DNA of 9,312 nucleotides, from NCBI GenBank assembly GCA_029781465.1, contig JAKOWQ010000122.1, forward strand, positions 1 to 9,312, written 5' to 3'. This stretch comes from Pseudomonadota bacterium (lineage in GTDB: Bacteria > Pseudomonadota > Alphaproteobacteria > Sphingomonadales > Sphingomonadaceae). The notes under the pieces were generated by a model that did not search any database, was not told the origin of the DNA, and was given only the letters and a program-made list of their open reading frames with translations. The translations under genes were made by a program, and so were the position numbers. This document shows positions 1-7,022 of the stretch, in pieces. Within the stretch, counting starts at the first letter, position 1, and the number at the start of each line of letters is the position of its first letter.

Positions 1-667
1 CCCGCATCGCCGCTGCAAGGGCCAGTGTCTTGCCCCCTGCCCCGGCGCAGAGATCGACCACGGTCTCGCCGGGTTCGGCCTCCACCGCCAGGCAGGCAAG
101 CTGCGAGCCGCTGTCCTGCACCTCGATCAGCCCGGCCCTGAAAGCCGGCCACTGCTCAACCGGCGTTCCCGCCGCAAAGCGCAGAGCATCGGGCGCCTGG
201 GTGGGTTCGCCGGGCTCGGGCAGTTGCAAGTCACCCGCCTTCAGCCGGTTGATCCGCACGTCGAGCGGGGCGCGGCCCAGCAGCGCCTTCGCTGCCTCTC
301 CCGCGATCCCGCTCGCTGCCAACCGCTGCCCGAGCCAGTCCGGGGCGATGCCGGGACTGGCAATCGCCTCGTCGGCGCCGAGCGGCGCGGGGGCGTGGCG
401 AGAGCCATCGAACAGCGCGCTGAGCGCCGGATCGTCCTTCGCCAGCAGCAGCATCGCCGCCCGACCGCTGCCCGGCACCTCGCCGCAAACACGGATCGCG
501 GCATAGACCAGCTCGCGCACCGCGCGCCGGTCGCCAGATCCGGCGAAACGGCGGCTGCGGAACCACTCCGAAACAATCCGGTCGGCGCTGGCCCCCTGCC
601 CGCGCGCCGCAGCGATCACGCGATCGAGCACCTCGATCGCCGCCTGGACCCGCGCCTGCGGGGTCAC
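1..667 (-). CDS. RsmB/NOP-family SAM-dependent RNA (cytosine-5) methyltransferase, C-terminal part beyond the left edge
   Basis: This is the first 222 codons of a gene that leaves the window at base 1. The family transfers a methyl group from S-adenosylmethionine to C5 of cytosine in RNA; RsmB itself modifies 16S rRNA. The visible evidence is a family-typical PDWL segment (residues 109-112), a DVRINRLK strand (136-143), EVQDSGSQL (182-190) and SAM-binding motif I, DLCAGAGGKT (205-214). The two catalytic cysteines lie further downstream, outside the window. Residues 1 to about 100 are Ala/Arg-rich and do not obviously read as the NusB-like domain of E. coli RsmB, so the exact paralogue and target base are uncertain. 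The GTG start at 667 is chosen because a GAGAGGG Shine-Dalgarno lies 8 bases upstream and the previous gene's TAG ends 3 bases before it. It probably lies in an operon with the MOSC gene and guaB. Confidence 0.9.
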   Translation of the reverse strand, partial: MTPQARVQAAIEVLDRVIAAARGQGASADRIVSEWFRSRRFAGSGDRRAVRELVYAAIRVCGEVPGSGRAAMLLLAKDDPALSALFDGSRHAPAPLGADEAIASPGIAPDWLGQRLAASGIAGEAAKALLGRAPLDVRINRLKAGDLQLPEPGEPTQAPDALRFAAGTPVEQWPAFRAGLIEVQDSGSQLACLAVEAEPGETVVDLCAGAGGKTLALAAAMR

Positions 668-670
668 GGC

Positions 671-1231
671 CTAGACCCTCTCAAGCGGCAGGTGCGCACC
701 AGCGGGAAGCACGACCTTGATTTCATCACCGGCCCTCGCCTGGCCTCCACTGCGAACCACAGCCATGATCCCGGCACGACGGATCAGGTTACCGCCGGAG
801 TCCTTCGACACGACCCGAGCCAGTAGCCCAGGCCGGAATGCTTCGATCTGGGCACAAGGATTGCGCAGACCCGTCACTTCCAGCTCGACCGAATCGCCAA
901 TCTTGAGCACGCTGCGTTGCGGGAGCGCAAGCAGATCAATTCCCCGAGTAGTGACATTTTCGCCCAGCTGGCCCGGCGACAGGGCAAAGCCCTCCAGGGC
1001 CAATTCATCAAGCAGTTCCTCACCGATAAGATGAACCTGCCTGAGATTGGGCTGATCGGGATCTACCCGCACCCGCGAGAGATGCTGCACCTTCTCGCCG
1101 AGATGCGCATCGTCCTCGACACCCTGACCGGCAATAAGACGAACCTCGTCAACCACCTGCTTGGAAAAGCTGTGTCCGGCTGATCGGGCCAAGGCCACGA
1201 CCTTTCCGGCCGGGAGTGGCCCGGGCTCCAT
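671..1231 (-). CDS. MOSC domain-containing protein
   Basis: A 186-residue protein consisting of one MOSC domain, the fold shared with the C-terminus of molybdenum cofactor sulfurase. Visible family features are GHSFSK near residues 20-25, RLIAGQGVEDDAH (31-43), the RQVHLIGEEL strand (64-73), PGQLGENVTTRGIDL (86-100) and the conserved cysteine C126 in GLRNPCAQIE. Stand-alone MOSC proteins (YiiM type) bind or move sulfur or the molybdenum cofactor in the cytoplasm, and some reduce N-hydroxylated bases; the actual substrate here is unknown. The ATG at 1231 shares its A with the guaB TGA (TGATG), a typical translational-coupling junction. A GTG one codon earlier (1234) is an equally legal start. 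The downstream methyltransferase begins 3 bases after its stop. Nothing nearby belongs to molybdenum cofactor biosynthesis, so the context does not specify the role. Confidence 0.88.
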   Translation of the reverse strand: MEPGPLPAGKVVALARSAGHSFSKQVVDEVRLIAGQGVEDDAHLGEKVQHLSRVRVDPDQPNLRQVHLIGEELLDELALEGFALSPGQLGENVTTRGIDLLALPQRSVLKIGDSVELEVTGLRNPCAQIEAFRPGLLARVVSKDSGGNLIRRAGIMAVVRSGGQARAGDEIKVVLPAGAHLPLERV

Positions 1232-2688
1232 CACCGCGTCGGGTAATTGGGCGCCTCGCGGGTGATCGTCACGTCGTGGACGTGGCTTTCCTTGAGGCCG
1301 GCGTTGGTGATCTGGACGAACTGGGCGCGGGTGCGCAGATCCTCGATCGTGGCGCTGCCGGTATAGCCCATCGCCGCCTTGATCCCGCCGACCAGCTGGT
1401 GGACCACGTCCTTGGCCGGGCCCTTGTAGGGCACCTGGCCTTCGATCCCTTCGGGGACCAGCTTCATCTGGTCCTTGATGTCCTGCTGGAAATAGCGATC
1501 GGCGCTGCCGCGTGCCATCGCGCCGACCGAGCCCATGCCGCGGTAACTCTTGTAGGCACGGCCCTGATAGAGGAAGGTTTCGCCCGGCGCCTCTTCGGTG
1601 CCGGCCAGCATCGAACCGATCATGATCGTGCTCGCCCCGCCGGCCAGAGCCTTGGCGGCGTCGCCCGAGGTGCGCAGCCCGCCATCAGCAATGATCGGCA
1701 CGCCTGAATCCCGCGCGGCGCGCGCCGCGTCCATCACCGCGGTCAGCTGCGGCACACCCACGCCCGCGACCACGCGGGTGGTGCAGATCGAGCCCGGCCC
1801 GATCCCCACCTTGACCGCATCGGCCCCGGCATCGATCAGCGCGCGGGTGGCGTCATAGGTGGCGACGTTTCCGGCCACCACCTGCGCCGAATTGCTCAGC
1901 ATCTTGACCCGTTCGACCGCGCGGGCGACGTCGCGGTTGTGGCCGTGGGCGGTGTCGATGATGACCACGTCGCATTCGGCGGCCAGCAGCGCCTCGGTGC
2001 GCTCGAAACCCTTGTCGCCCACGGTGGTCGCCGCCGCCACGCGCAGCCGCCCGGCCGCATCCTTGGTTGCGGAGGGATAGGTGACGGCCTTTTCGATATC
2101 CTTGACCGTGATCAGCCCAACACAGTGGAACGCATCGTCGACCACCAGCAGCTTTTCGATCCGGCGCTGGTGCAGCAGCCGCCGTGCCTCTTCCTGGCTG
2201 ACCCCGGTGCGGACCGTGGCGAGGTTTTCATGCGTCATCAGCTCGCGCACCGGCTGCGCCGGATTGTCGGCAAAGCGCACATCGCGGTTGGTAAGGATGC
2301 CAACCAGCTTGCCGCCCGCCTCAACCACCGGAATGCCGGAGATCCGGTTCTGCTCCATCAGCATGCGCGCCTCGCCCAGGCTGGCCTCGGGCGAAATCGT
2401 GATCGGGTTGACCACCATGCCGCTTTCGAAGCGCTTGACCGCGCGCACCGCAGCGCACTGCTGCTCGACCGTAAGGTTGCGGTGCAGCACACCGATTCCG
2501 CCGAGCTGGGCCATGACGATCGCCATGTCGGCCTCGGTCACGGTATCCATCGCCGAAGAAATCACCGGGATGTTGAGCGCGATCTCGCGCGTCAGCCGGG
2601 TGCGGGTATCGGCCATCGAGGGCAGGATGTCTGACTCGGCCGGCCGCAGCAGGACGTCGTCGTATGTCAGGCCGAGAGGGATATCCAT
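1231..2688 (-). CDS. guaB: Inosine-5'-monophosphate dehydrogenase (IMPDH)
   Basis: Cytoplasmic enzyme that oxidises IMP to XMP with NAD+, the committed step of guanine nucleotide synthesis. The 485 residues match the usual bacterial length. The N-terminus (LTYDDVLLRP, residues 7-16) and AMDTVTEADMA (46-56) start the TIM barrel. A CBS-domain pair is inserted at about 91-205 (GILTNRDVRF, GLITVKDIEK). The catalytic loop GIGPGSICTTR (295-305) carries the nucleophile C302, followed by the IMP-phosphate segment IADGGLRTSGD (333-343), SYRGMGSVGAM (381-391) and the mobile-flap Arg-Tyr pair at 398-399. The ATG at 2688 places DIPLGLTYDD at the usual N-terminus. A GTG three codons upstream (2697) sits closer to a weak AAAGG and is an alternative start. 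The frame stays open to 2751, but that extension falls in the leader hairpin and is not family-like. It leads a tight cluster with the MOSC and methyltransferase genes. Confidence 0.98.
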   Translation of the reverse strand: MDIPLGLTYDDVLLRPAESDILPSMADTRTRLTREIALNIPVISSAMDTVTEADMAIVMAQLGGIGVLHRNLTVEQQCAAVRAVKRFESGMVVNPITISPEASLGEARMLMEQNRISGIPVVEAGGKLVGILTNRDVRFADNPAQPVRELMTHENLATVRTGVSQEEARRLLHQRRIEKLLVVDDAFHCVGLITVKDIEKAVTYPSATKDAAGRLRVAAATTVGDKGFERTEALLAAECDVVIIDTAHGHNRDVARAVERVKMLSNSAQVVAGNVATYDATRALIDAGADAVKVGIGPGSICTTRVVAGVGVPQLTAVMDAARAARDSGVPIIADGGLRTSGDAAKALAGGASTIMIGSMLAGTEEAPGETFLYQGRAYKSYRGMGSVGAMARGSADRYFQQDIKDQMKLVPEGIEGQVPYKGPAKDVVHQLVGGIKAAMGYTGSATIEDLRTRAQFVQITNAGLKESHVHDVTITREAPNYPTR

Positions 2689-2721
2689 AAGTGCCACTGC
2701 GCCTTTGCGGGTCCAGATTCG

Positions 2722-2750
2722 TGGCGGCCCATGTAACGACATGGCCGCCA
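2722..2750 (-). promoter_or_regulatory. Inverted repeat (hairpin) in the guaB leader
   Basis: Bases 2722-2734 (TGGCGGCCCATGT) and 2739-2750 (ACATGGCCGCCA) are complementary over 12 pairs with a single bulged C, separated by a 4-base loop. The element lies 34 bases before the guaB start and 26 bases after the end of the M28 peptidase gene. As RNA it would form a strong GC-rich stem. No run of U follows it on the minus strand, so it is not a standard intrinsic terminator for the peptidase gene. It could be a transcription-factor operator, an attenuating or stabilising mRNA hairpin, or a Rho-assisted end. The sequence does not decide between these. Confidence 0.5.
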
Positions 2751-2775
2751 AAGGGCTAGGGCCTTTCTGGCCGCA

Positions 2776-4284
2776 TCAACCGGCCTTGGCGGGGACTTTC
2801 TTCGGATCGGCGAACCAGCGGGTCAGCGCGGTCAGGAACCACACGTCATCGACCGCACCGCCCAGCTCGAGCCCTGGGCCGACCTGATCGCTGGGGCGAT
2901 GATAGTCGGTCTCCATGAACTGTTCGACCCGCGCAATGTCACCCCAGGACGAAGAGATCATCAGCGCCGGGACATCGTGCTGCAACAGCGCCCAACCATC
3001 CTGCCGCTTGACATAGGCATTGGCGGCATCGCCCTCGGCCAGCTTGCGCTTTTCCGCCTTGGCCACCACCGCGATCTGGGGGTCGAGCGCGGTCAGCCCC
3101 TTGCCGACCACGCCGAAGGGCTGCCCGGCGGGCGCGATCGCCACCGTATCGATATTGAACGCCGCGACGATCGAGGAAAGCTGCATCGGCGGATCGGCCG
3201 CGAAGGCCTCTGCCCCCAGCAGCCCCAGCTCCTCACCGGTGGTAGCGAGGAAATAGACGTCACGGTCCATCGGCGGCCCCTTGGCGAGCCGCCTTGCCAC
3301 CTCGGTCATCACTGCCAGGCCCGAAGCATTGTCAACCGCGCCATTGCAGATCTGGTCTTCCGCCGGGGGCGGCACGCAGCGCCCGAAATGATCCCAATGC
3401 GCCACCAGCAGCACCGCGCCCAGCTCTGGCCGCCGCCCGGGGAGCTTGGCGATGGCATTATGCGTGTGGATGCGGGTCTCACGCGTGGTCGCTTCCAGCG
3501 TGGCCGCAAGTTCGAGCACGCGGCGCGAGAAATCGGGCGCTGCGGCGAGCGCCTGAAGCTTGGCGACCGAGAGGTTTGACGCTGCGAGCATCCGGTCCAT
3601 CCCTGCGGCGGTAATGAAGGCTTCGATATCCCCGCCCAGTTCCTCGCCCGCGAGGGCATAGCCGAGCCGCCGCCGGTGATCGCTGACATTCTCGAGGCTG
3701 CGATCGCCGTCGAGCACGGTCAGGACGGCACTCGCCCCAGCCTTGAGCAGGGCGTTCTGGCGCTCCGAAGTCTCGTCATCGCCATCGAGCAGCACCGCGA
3801 CCCGCCCGGCCAGCTCGGCGCGGGGCGGAATTGCCTTTCCGCTTCCGACGAACAGCAGCGGCGCATTCTCTACCAGGCTGCGTTTGCCCGAGGTGAGCAC
3901 CAGGGTGGCTTCGGGAGGAAGGAACAGGCGCTTGCTCTTGCGGGTGAACTGCAGGCGGCTGCCCTCAGGCTCGCGAGCGACGATGGTGACGGGAACGAAC
4001 CAGGGATGCCCCGGATCGTTGGTGCCTGATTGCAGCCCGATATCGAACCATTGCTTGCCCAGATAGCGCAGCGTTCGCGCTTCGCCGTCGGTGCCAGGTT
4101 CGCGCCCTTCATAGGCATCGCTCGACAGCTCGACGATATGGGCAAGCAACTGGGTGCTGAGTTCTGCGTTGGCCTTGTCGGCCTTGCTGGAGCGGCGCGG
4201 TGCGGCTCCTGCCGGGGCGAACAGCAGCGTGCCCGCCGCCAGCGCGGCAAGCAAGCACTTCGTCGCTCGCAGAAGACGTTTCAT
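2776..4284 (-). CDS. Secreted M28-family zinc metallopeptidase (aminopeptidase-like, with PA domain)
   Basis: A 502-residue exported hydrolase, expected to act in the periplasm or outside the cell on peptide N-termini, with two zinc ions as in other M28 enzymes. Residues 1 to about 27 form a Sec signal peptide: basic MKRLLR, a hydrophobic Leu/Ala core and an AGAA cleavage-like site. The SDAYEGREPGTDGE segment (residues 55-68) is typical of the family. A protease-associated (PA) domain follows at about 135-200. The catalytic domain shows the co-catalytic ligands in order: H296 in AHWDHFG, D318 in GAVDNASG, E351/E352 in TTGEELG, D379 in FNIDTVA and H462 in DYHRPSDQ. Two cysteines (C303, C313) bracket a short loop between the first two metal-ligand motifs and could form a disulfide. 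The ATG at 4284 is preferred because it begins a normal signal peptide; an in-frame GTG at 4302 adds six residues, and neither start has a strong ribosome-binding site. The exact substrate is unknown. Confidence 0.93.
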   Translation of the reverse strand: MKRLLRATKCLLAALAAGTLLFAPAGAAPRRSSKADKANAELSTQLLAHIVELSSDAYEGREPGTDGEARTLRYLGKQWFDIGLQSGTNDPGHPWFVPVTIVAREPEGSRLQFTRKSKRLFLPPEATLVLTSGKRSLVENAPLLFVGSGKAIPPRAELAGRVAVLLDGDDETSERQNALLKAGASAVLTVLDGDRSLENVSDHRRRLGYALAGEELGGDIEAFITAAGMDRMLAASNLSVAKLQALAAAPDFSRRVLELAATLEATTRETRIHTHNAIAKLPGRRPELGAVLLVAHWDHFGRCVPPPAEDQICNGAVDNASGLAVMTEVARRLAKGPPMDRDVYFLATTGEELGLLGAEAFAADPPMQLSSIVAAFNIDTVAIAPAGQPFGVVGKGLTALDPQIAVVAKAEKRKLAEGDAANAYVKRQDGWALLQHDVPALMISSSWGDIARVEQFMETDYHRPSDQVGPGLELGGAVDDVWFLTALTRWFADPKKVPAKAG

Positions 4285-4393
4285 CGCCGGGCAGAACAAC
4301 ACGGATTGCCCCGCCGCCGCAAGGCCCCTTCGCGAAAATCAGCAGGTTAGCAATCCAGGGTGACCGCAAAGGCACACCAGGGTCCGGCAAGGA

Positions 4394-5149
4394 TCACTCG
4401 GCGGTCCAACCACCGTCCATGCTGATGTTGGTGCCGGTGATGTTGGCCGCGGCATCGCGGCACAGGAACACCGCCATTTCGCCCACATCGGATGGCTGGA
4501 CAAACTTCTTGGTCGGCTGGCGGGTGAGGAGGACTTCCTGGATCACCTGTTCGCGCGTCATCTTGCGCGCCGCCATGGTATCGGGGATCTGGTTTTCGAC
4601 CAGCGGGGTCCAGACATAGCCCGGGCTGATGCAATTGGCGGTGATATTGAAGGTGGCGAGTTCGAGCGCCAGGGTCTTGGTCAGCCCGGCGAGGCCGTGC
4701 TTGGCCGAAACATAGGCCGATTTGTAGGGCGAAGCGGTGAGCGAATGGGCGCTGGCGGTGTTGATGATCCGCCCCCACCCGGCCGCCTTCATGTGCGGAA
4801 TCGCCAGACGGCAAGCATCGAAGGCCGCAGTCAGGTTGAGCGCGATGATCGTATCCCACTTGTCGACCGGGAATTCCTCCACCGGGGCGACATGCTGCAT
4901 GCCCGCATTGTTGACCAGAATATCGACCGGCCCGGCCCCGGCCATCAGCGCCTCAACCCCATCGCGGCGCGAAAGATCGGCGGGAACGTGGATCGCGCCG
5001 AGCTCATCGCACAGGGCAGCAATCTCAGCCGCGTCACCAAAGCCGGAAAGCACCACTTCGGCGCCCTCGGTCCGCAGCGACCGGGCGACGGCCAGCCCGA
5101 TCCCCGAGGTCGATCCGGTAACCAGCGCGCGTTTTCCCTGAAGAAACAT
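4394..5149 (-). CDS. bdhA: D-3-hydroxybutyrate dehydrogenase (short-chain dehydrogenase/reductase)
   Basis: Cytoplasmic NAD-dependent enzyme interconverting (R)-3-hydroxybutyrate and acetoacetate, used in polyhydroxybutyrate and ketone-body metabolism. The 251 residues are one classical SDR domain: dinucleotide motif TGSTSGIG (11-18), NNAG (80-83), N105, catalytic S133, and YVSAK with Y146 and K150. Beyond the general SDR pattern, it carries the substrate-binding set described for 3-hydroxybutyrate dehydrogenases: Q85 in GMQHV, H135 in ASAHS, K143 in YKSAY and Q187 in VENQI, all at a constant offset from the Pseudomonas fragi enzyme as I recall its numbering. The C-terminus ends MDGGWTAE, as is usual in this family. 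The start is the ATG at 5149, set by the ribosome-binding site 6 bases upstream; an in-frame GTG at 5161 would lie inside that site. No polyhydroxybutyrate synthase or depolymerase gene is in the window, so pathway context is lacking. Confidence 0.95.
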   Translation of the reverse strand: MFLQGKRALVTGSTSGIGLAVARSLRTEGAEVVLSGFGDAAEIAALCDELGAIHVPADLSRRDGVEALMAGAGPVDILVNNAGMQHVAPVEEFPVDKWDTIIALNLTAAFDACRLAIPHMKAAGWGRIINTASAHSLTASPYKSAYVSAKHGLAGLTKTLALELATFNITANCISPGYVWTPLVENQIPDTMAARKMTREQVIQEVLLTRQPTKKFVQPSDVGEMAVFLCRDAAANITGTNISMDGGWTAE

Positions 5150-5155
5150 TCCCGA

Positions 5156-5164
5156 CTCCACCTC
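5156..5164 (-). promoter_or_regulatory. Ribosome-binding site fixing the bdhA start
   Basis: On the minus strand this reads GAGGTGGAG, ending 6 bases before the ATG at 5149. It favours that ATG over the in-frame GTG at 5161, which overlaps the site itself. Confidence 0.65.
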
Positions 5165-5178
5165 AATGCCGAATTGGC

Positions 5179-5184
5179 TATAGT
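5179..5184 (+). promoter_or_regulatory. Possible -10 element in the bdhA / zinc-peptidase divergent region
   Basis: TATAGT resembles a sigma-70 -10 hexamer and would place a start point about 45 bases upstream of the zinc peptidase ATG. No convincing -35 hexamer is seen 16-18 bases upstream, so this is weak. The 88 bases between the two divergent genes must hold promoters for both, and no other candidate stands out on either strand. Confidence 0.25.
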
Positions 5185-5237
5185 CGCGCCCATGCGACCG
5201 GCCCGGCGCCGTGTCCAGCGTTTAGAAGGGGTTGCAA

Positions 5238-6119
5238 ATGCGATTGGACGAATTCGATCCCAATGCCATCGACGTCGAAGATCAGCGCGGCAGCGGCGGG
5301 CGGCGCGGCTTTCCGATTGGCGGGCGCAGCGGAGGGATCGGCTGCGGTACACTGGTGATCGCCCTTGCCGCTTCCTACTTCCTGGGGGTCGATCCCGGGC
5401 AACTGCTTGGCGGGCTTGAGCAGATCCAGCAGCAGGCGCCCCAGGCGACACCGGCAGAGGGTGGCACCAGTGTCAGCGAAAGCTGCTCGGTCGATGCGGG
5501 AAGCCGCGAAAGCTGTAACGCGCTGTCCTCGCTGAACAAGACCTGGCAGCCGATCTTCGCCGCCTCGCGGATCGATTTCGCCCGGCCCAAGCTGGTGTTC
5601 TATTCGCAGGCCGGTTCCTCGGGCTGCGGCGCGGCGCAGAGCGCGATGGGGCCGTTCTATTGCCCCACCGATAAGAGCATCTACCTCGATACAGATTTCT
5701 TCCACCAGATGGACAGTGAGCTGGGTGCCAAGGGCCAGTTCGCCCGCGACTATGTGATCGCCCACGAATACGGCCATCATATCCAGAACCTGCTCGGCAT
5801 GTCCGATCAGGTTCGCTCACTGCAATCGCGCGATCCGGGCCATGCCAACCAGTATTCGGTGCGGCTCGAGCTTCAGGCCGATTGCTATGCCGGGGTCTGG
5901 GCGGCCAAGAACCGCGACCGGCTGGAGGCAGGCGACATGGAAAGCGGGATGAACGCAGCCCACGCCATCGGTGACGATACGCTGATGCGCAACGCCGGTC
6001 AGCGCCCCAGCCCCGAGCGCTTTACCCACGGCACCAGCGCACAGCGGATGGAGTGGCTGCGCAAGGGCATGGAAACCGGCAACGAGGACGCCTGCGACAC
6101 CTTCGCCGATCTGCGGTGA
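5238..6119 (+). CDS. Membrane-anchored neutral zinc metallopeptidase (YpfJ-like)
   Basis: A 293-residue member of the putative neutral zinc metallopeptidase family (Pfam Zn_peptidase, YpfJ type), whose physiological substrates are largely unknown. It opens with a polar, Gly/Arg-rich stretch (residues 1-33) and one hydrophobic segment at about 34-51. A Gln/Ala/Pro linker follows, then the catalytic domain from about residue 95. The zinc site is the HEYGH motif at 176-180 (H176, E177, H180), followed by RLELQADCYAGVWA (209-222), which supplies the third ligand in this family. The basic N-terminus suggests the catalytic domain faces the periplasm. Cysteine pairs spaced as C83/C93 and C130/C142 fit disulfides there. 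The ATG at 5238 has AAGGGG 6 bases upstream; a TTG two codons earlier overlaps the spacer and is unlikely. It diverges from bdhA. Confidence 0.93.
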   Translation: MRLDEFDPNAIDVEDQRGSGGRRGFPIGGRSGGIGCGTLVIALAASYFLGVDPGQLLGGLEQIQQQAPQATPAEGGTSVSESCSVDAGSRESCNALSSLNKTWQPIFAASRIDFARPKLVFYSQAGSSGCGAAQSAMGPFYCPTDKSIYLDTDFFHQMDSELGAKGQFARDYVIAHEYGHHIQNLLGMSDQVRSLQSRDPGHANQYSVRLELQADCYAGVWAAKNRDRLEAGDMESGMNAAHAIGDDTLMRNAGQRPSPERFTHGTSAQRMEWLRKGMETGNEDACDTFADLR

Positions 6120-6181
6120 AGCGCGCGACCCACGCGCCAAATCCGGTTGGTCGGCCGCGTCCGCTGTGGCAGGATGATACG

Positions 6182-6994
6182 ATGCGTTTCGACCATCCCA
6201 CACCTCGTCTGCTAGCGGGAGCGATCCTGCTTGCACTTGTTTTGGCCGGTCCGGCCCAGGCCGCAACCGCGCGCAAGGCCAAGCCAAAGCCCGCCGCTGC
6301 CGTGCCCGCCGCACCGCCGCCGCCCCCACCCTCCGCAGAGGCCGAAAAGCCCAAGGACGGCGATCCCAAACCGGTGACCGAACGCCCGGTAACCGCTGGC
6401 GACGTGATCGCCACCCCGGTTTCCGATCTCAATCTCAAGAAGACGGATATTCCCCCGCTGCTGATTTCCGCCCAGGGCGATCCCTATTCGCTCACCGGGC
6501 TCAAGCGCTGCTATGAGATCGGCGAGGCGATCGTGGCGCTCGACATGGTGCTGGGCGATGATCTCGACCTGCCGCAGGACGGGCGCGCGAACACTTCGGC
6601 AGGTTCGGTGGCACAGGCGGCGGTTGGCGCGTTCATCCCGTTTCGCGGCGTGATCCGCGAAATCTCCGGCGCCAACGAGCACGAGCGCAAACTGCGCGAG
6701 GCGATCGTTGCCGGCACTGCGCGCCGCGCCTTCCTCAAGGGCTATGGCCAGGCCAAGGGCTGCAAGTATCCCGCCCGCGCGGTCACCCCGGCGGTGCTCG
6801 CGGCGCGCGATGCGGCAGCGGCGGACGCGGGCAAGGCCGATGACAAGGGCAAGAAGGACGATCCGAAGGCCAAGAGCGAGGAAAAGGCCAAGCCCGAAGA
6901 CAAGGCGGCAAAGCCAGTGAAGCCGGTGCGCAAGAAGAAGAAGGGCAAACAGCCCGAATTCGTTTCCGAGCCGGTGGTGCAGAAGATCGACTAA
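6182..6994 (+). CDS. Exported protein of unknown function with Pro-rich linker and Lys-rich tail
   Basis: I do not recognise a family for this 270-residue protein. Residues 1 to about 28 are a clear Sec signal peptide (a hydrophobic LLAGAILLALVLAG core and a QAA cleavage-like site), so it should be periplasmic or secreted. Residues 29-65 are a low-complexity Ala/Pro/Lys linker with a run of seven prolines (44-50). Residues 75-200 look like a folded domain: a PYSLTGLKRCYEIGEA segment, a Gly/Ala-rich VAQAAVGAFIPFRGVIREISG stretch that could pack against a membrane, and two cysteines (C110, C194) that could pair. Residues 207-258 are a highly charged Lys/Asp/Glu/Ala tail ending in RKKKKGK. The ATG at 6182 is chosen because it starts the signal peptide and has AGGA about 8 bases upstream; the frame is open further upstream, but that part overlaps the peptidase gene. 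It lies 62 bases after the zinc peptidase and 28 before the FMN enzyme, on the same strand. Confidence 0.8.
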   Translation: MRFDHPTPRLLAGAILLALVLAGPAQAATARKAKPKPAAAVPAAPPPPPPSAEAEKPKDGDPKPVTERPVTAGDVIATPVSDLNLKKTDIPPLLISAQGDPYSLTGLKRCYEIGEAIVALDMVLGDDLDLPQDGRANTSAGSVAQAAVGAFIPFRGVIREISGANEHERKLREAIVAGTARRAFLKGYGQAKGCKYPARAVTPAVLAARDAAAADAGKADDKGKKDDPKAKSEEKAKPEDKAAKPVKPVRKKKKGKQPEFVSEPVVQKID

Positions 6995-7022
6995 GCCATG
7001 CAAACCGGCTAGCGAATGCCGA

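Noticed and set aside
224..826. 200-codon plus-strand open frame over the methyltransferase/MOSC junction
   Set aside because: The minus strand reads continuously as methyltransferase with a SAM motif. The plus frame crosses two genes and is Arg/His-rich shadow sequence.
1939..2634. Long plus-strand open frame opposite guaB (231 codons)
   Set aside because: It lies entirely antisense to a clear guaB. Its product is rich in His, Arg, Asp and Gly with no domain, as expected from the opposite frame of a GC-rich gene.
4285..4393. Terminator or promoter between bdhA and the M28 gene
   Set aside because: I found only a 5-base stem without a U-run and a TGCTAACCT extended -10-like string without a -35 at proper spacing. 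This is not enough to call either.
5192..5419. Possible leaderless gene starting just after the TATAGT element
   Set aside because: The frame gives an extremely Arg-rich product out of frame with the zinc peptidase, whose own ATG has a good ribosome-binding site.
6120..6145. Small GC hairpin after the zinc peptidase stop
   Set aside because: The stem is only about 5 pairs of alternating GC with no U-tract, expected by chance at this base composition.
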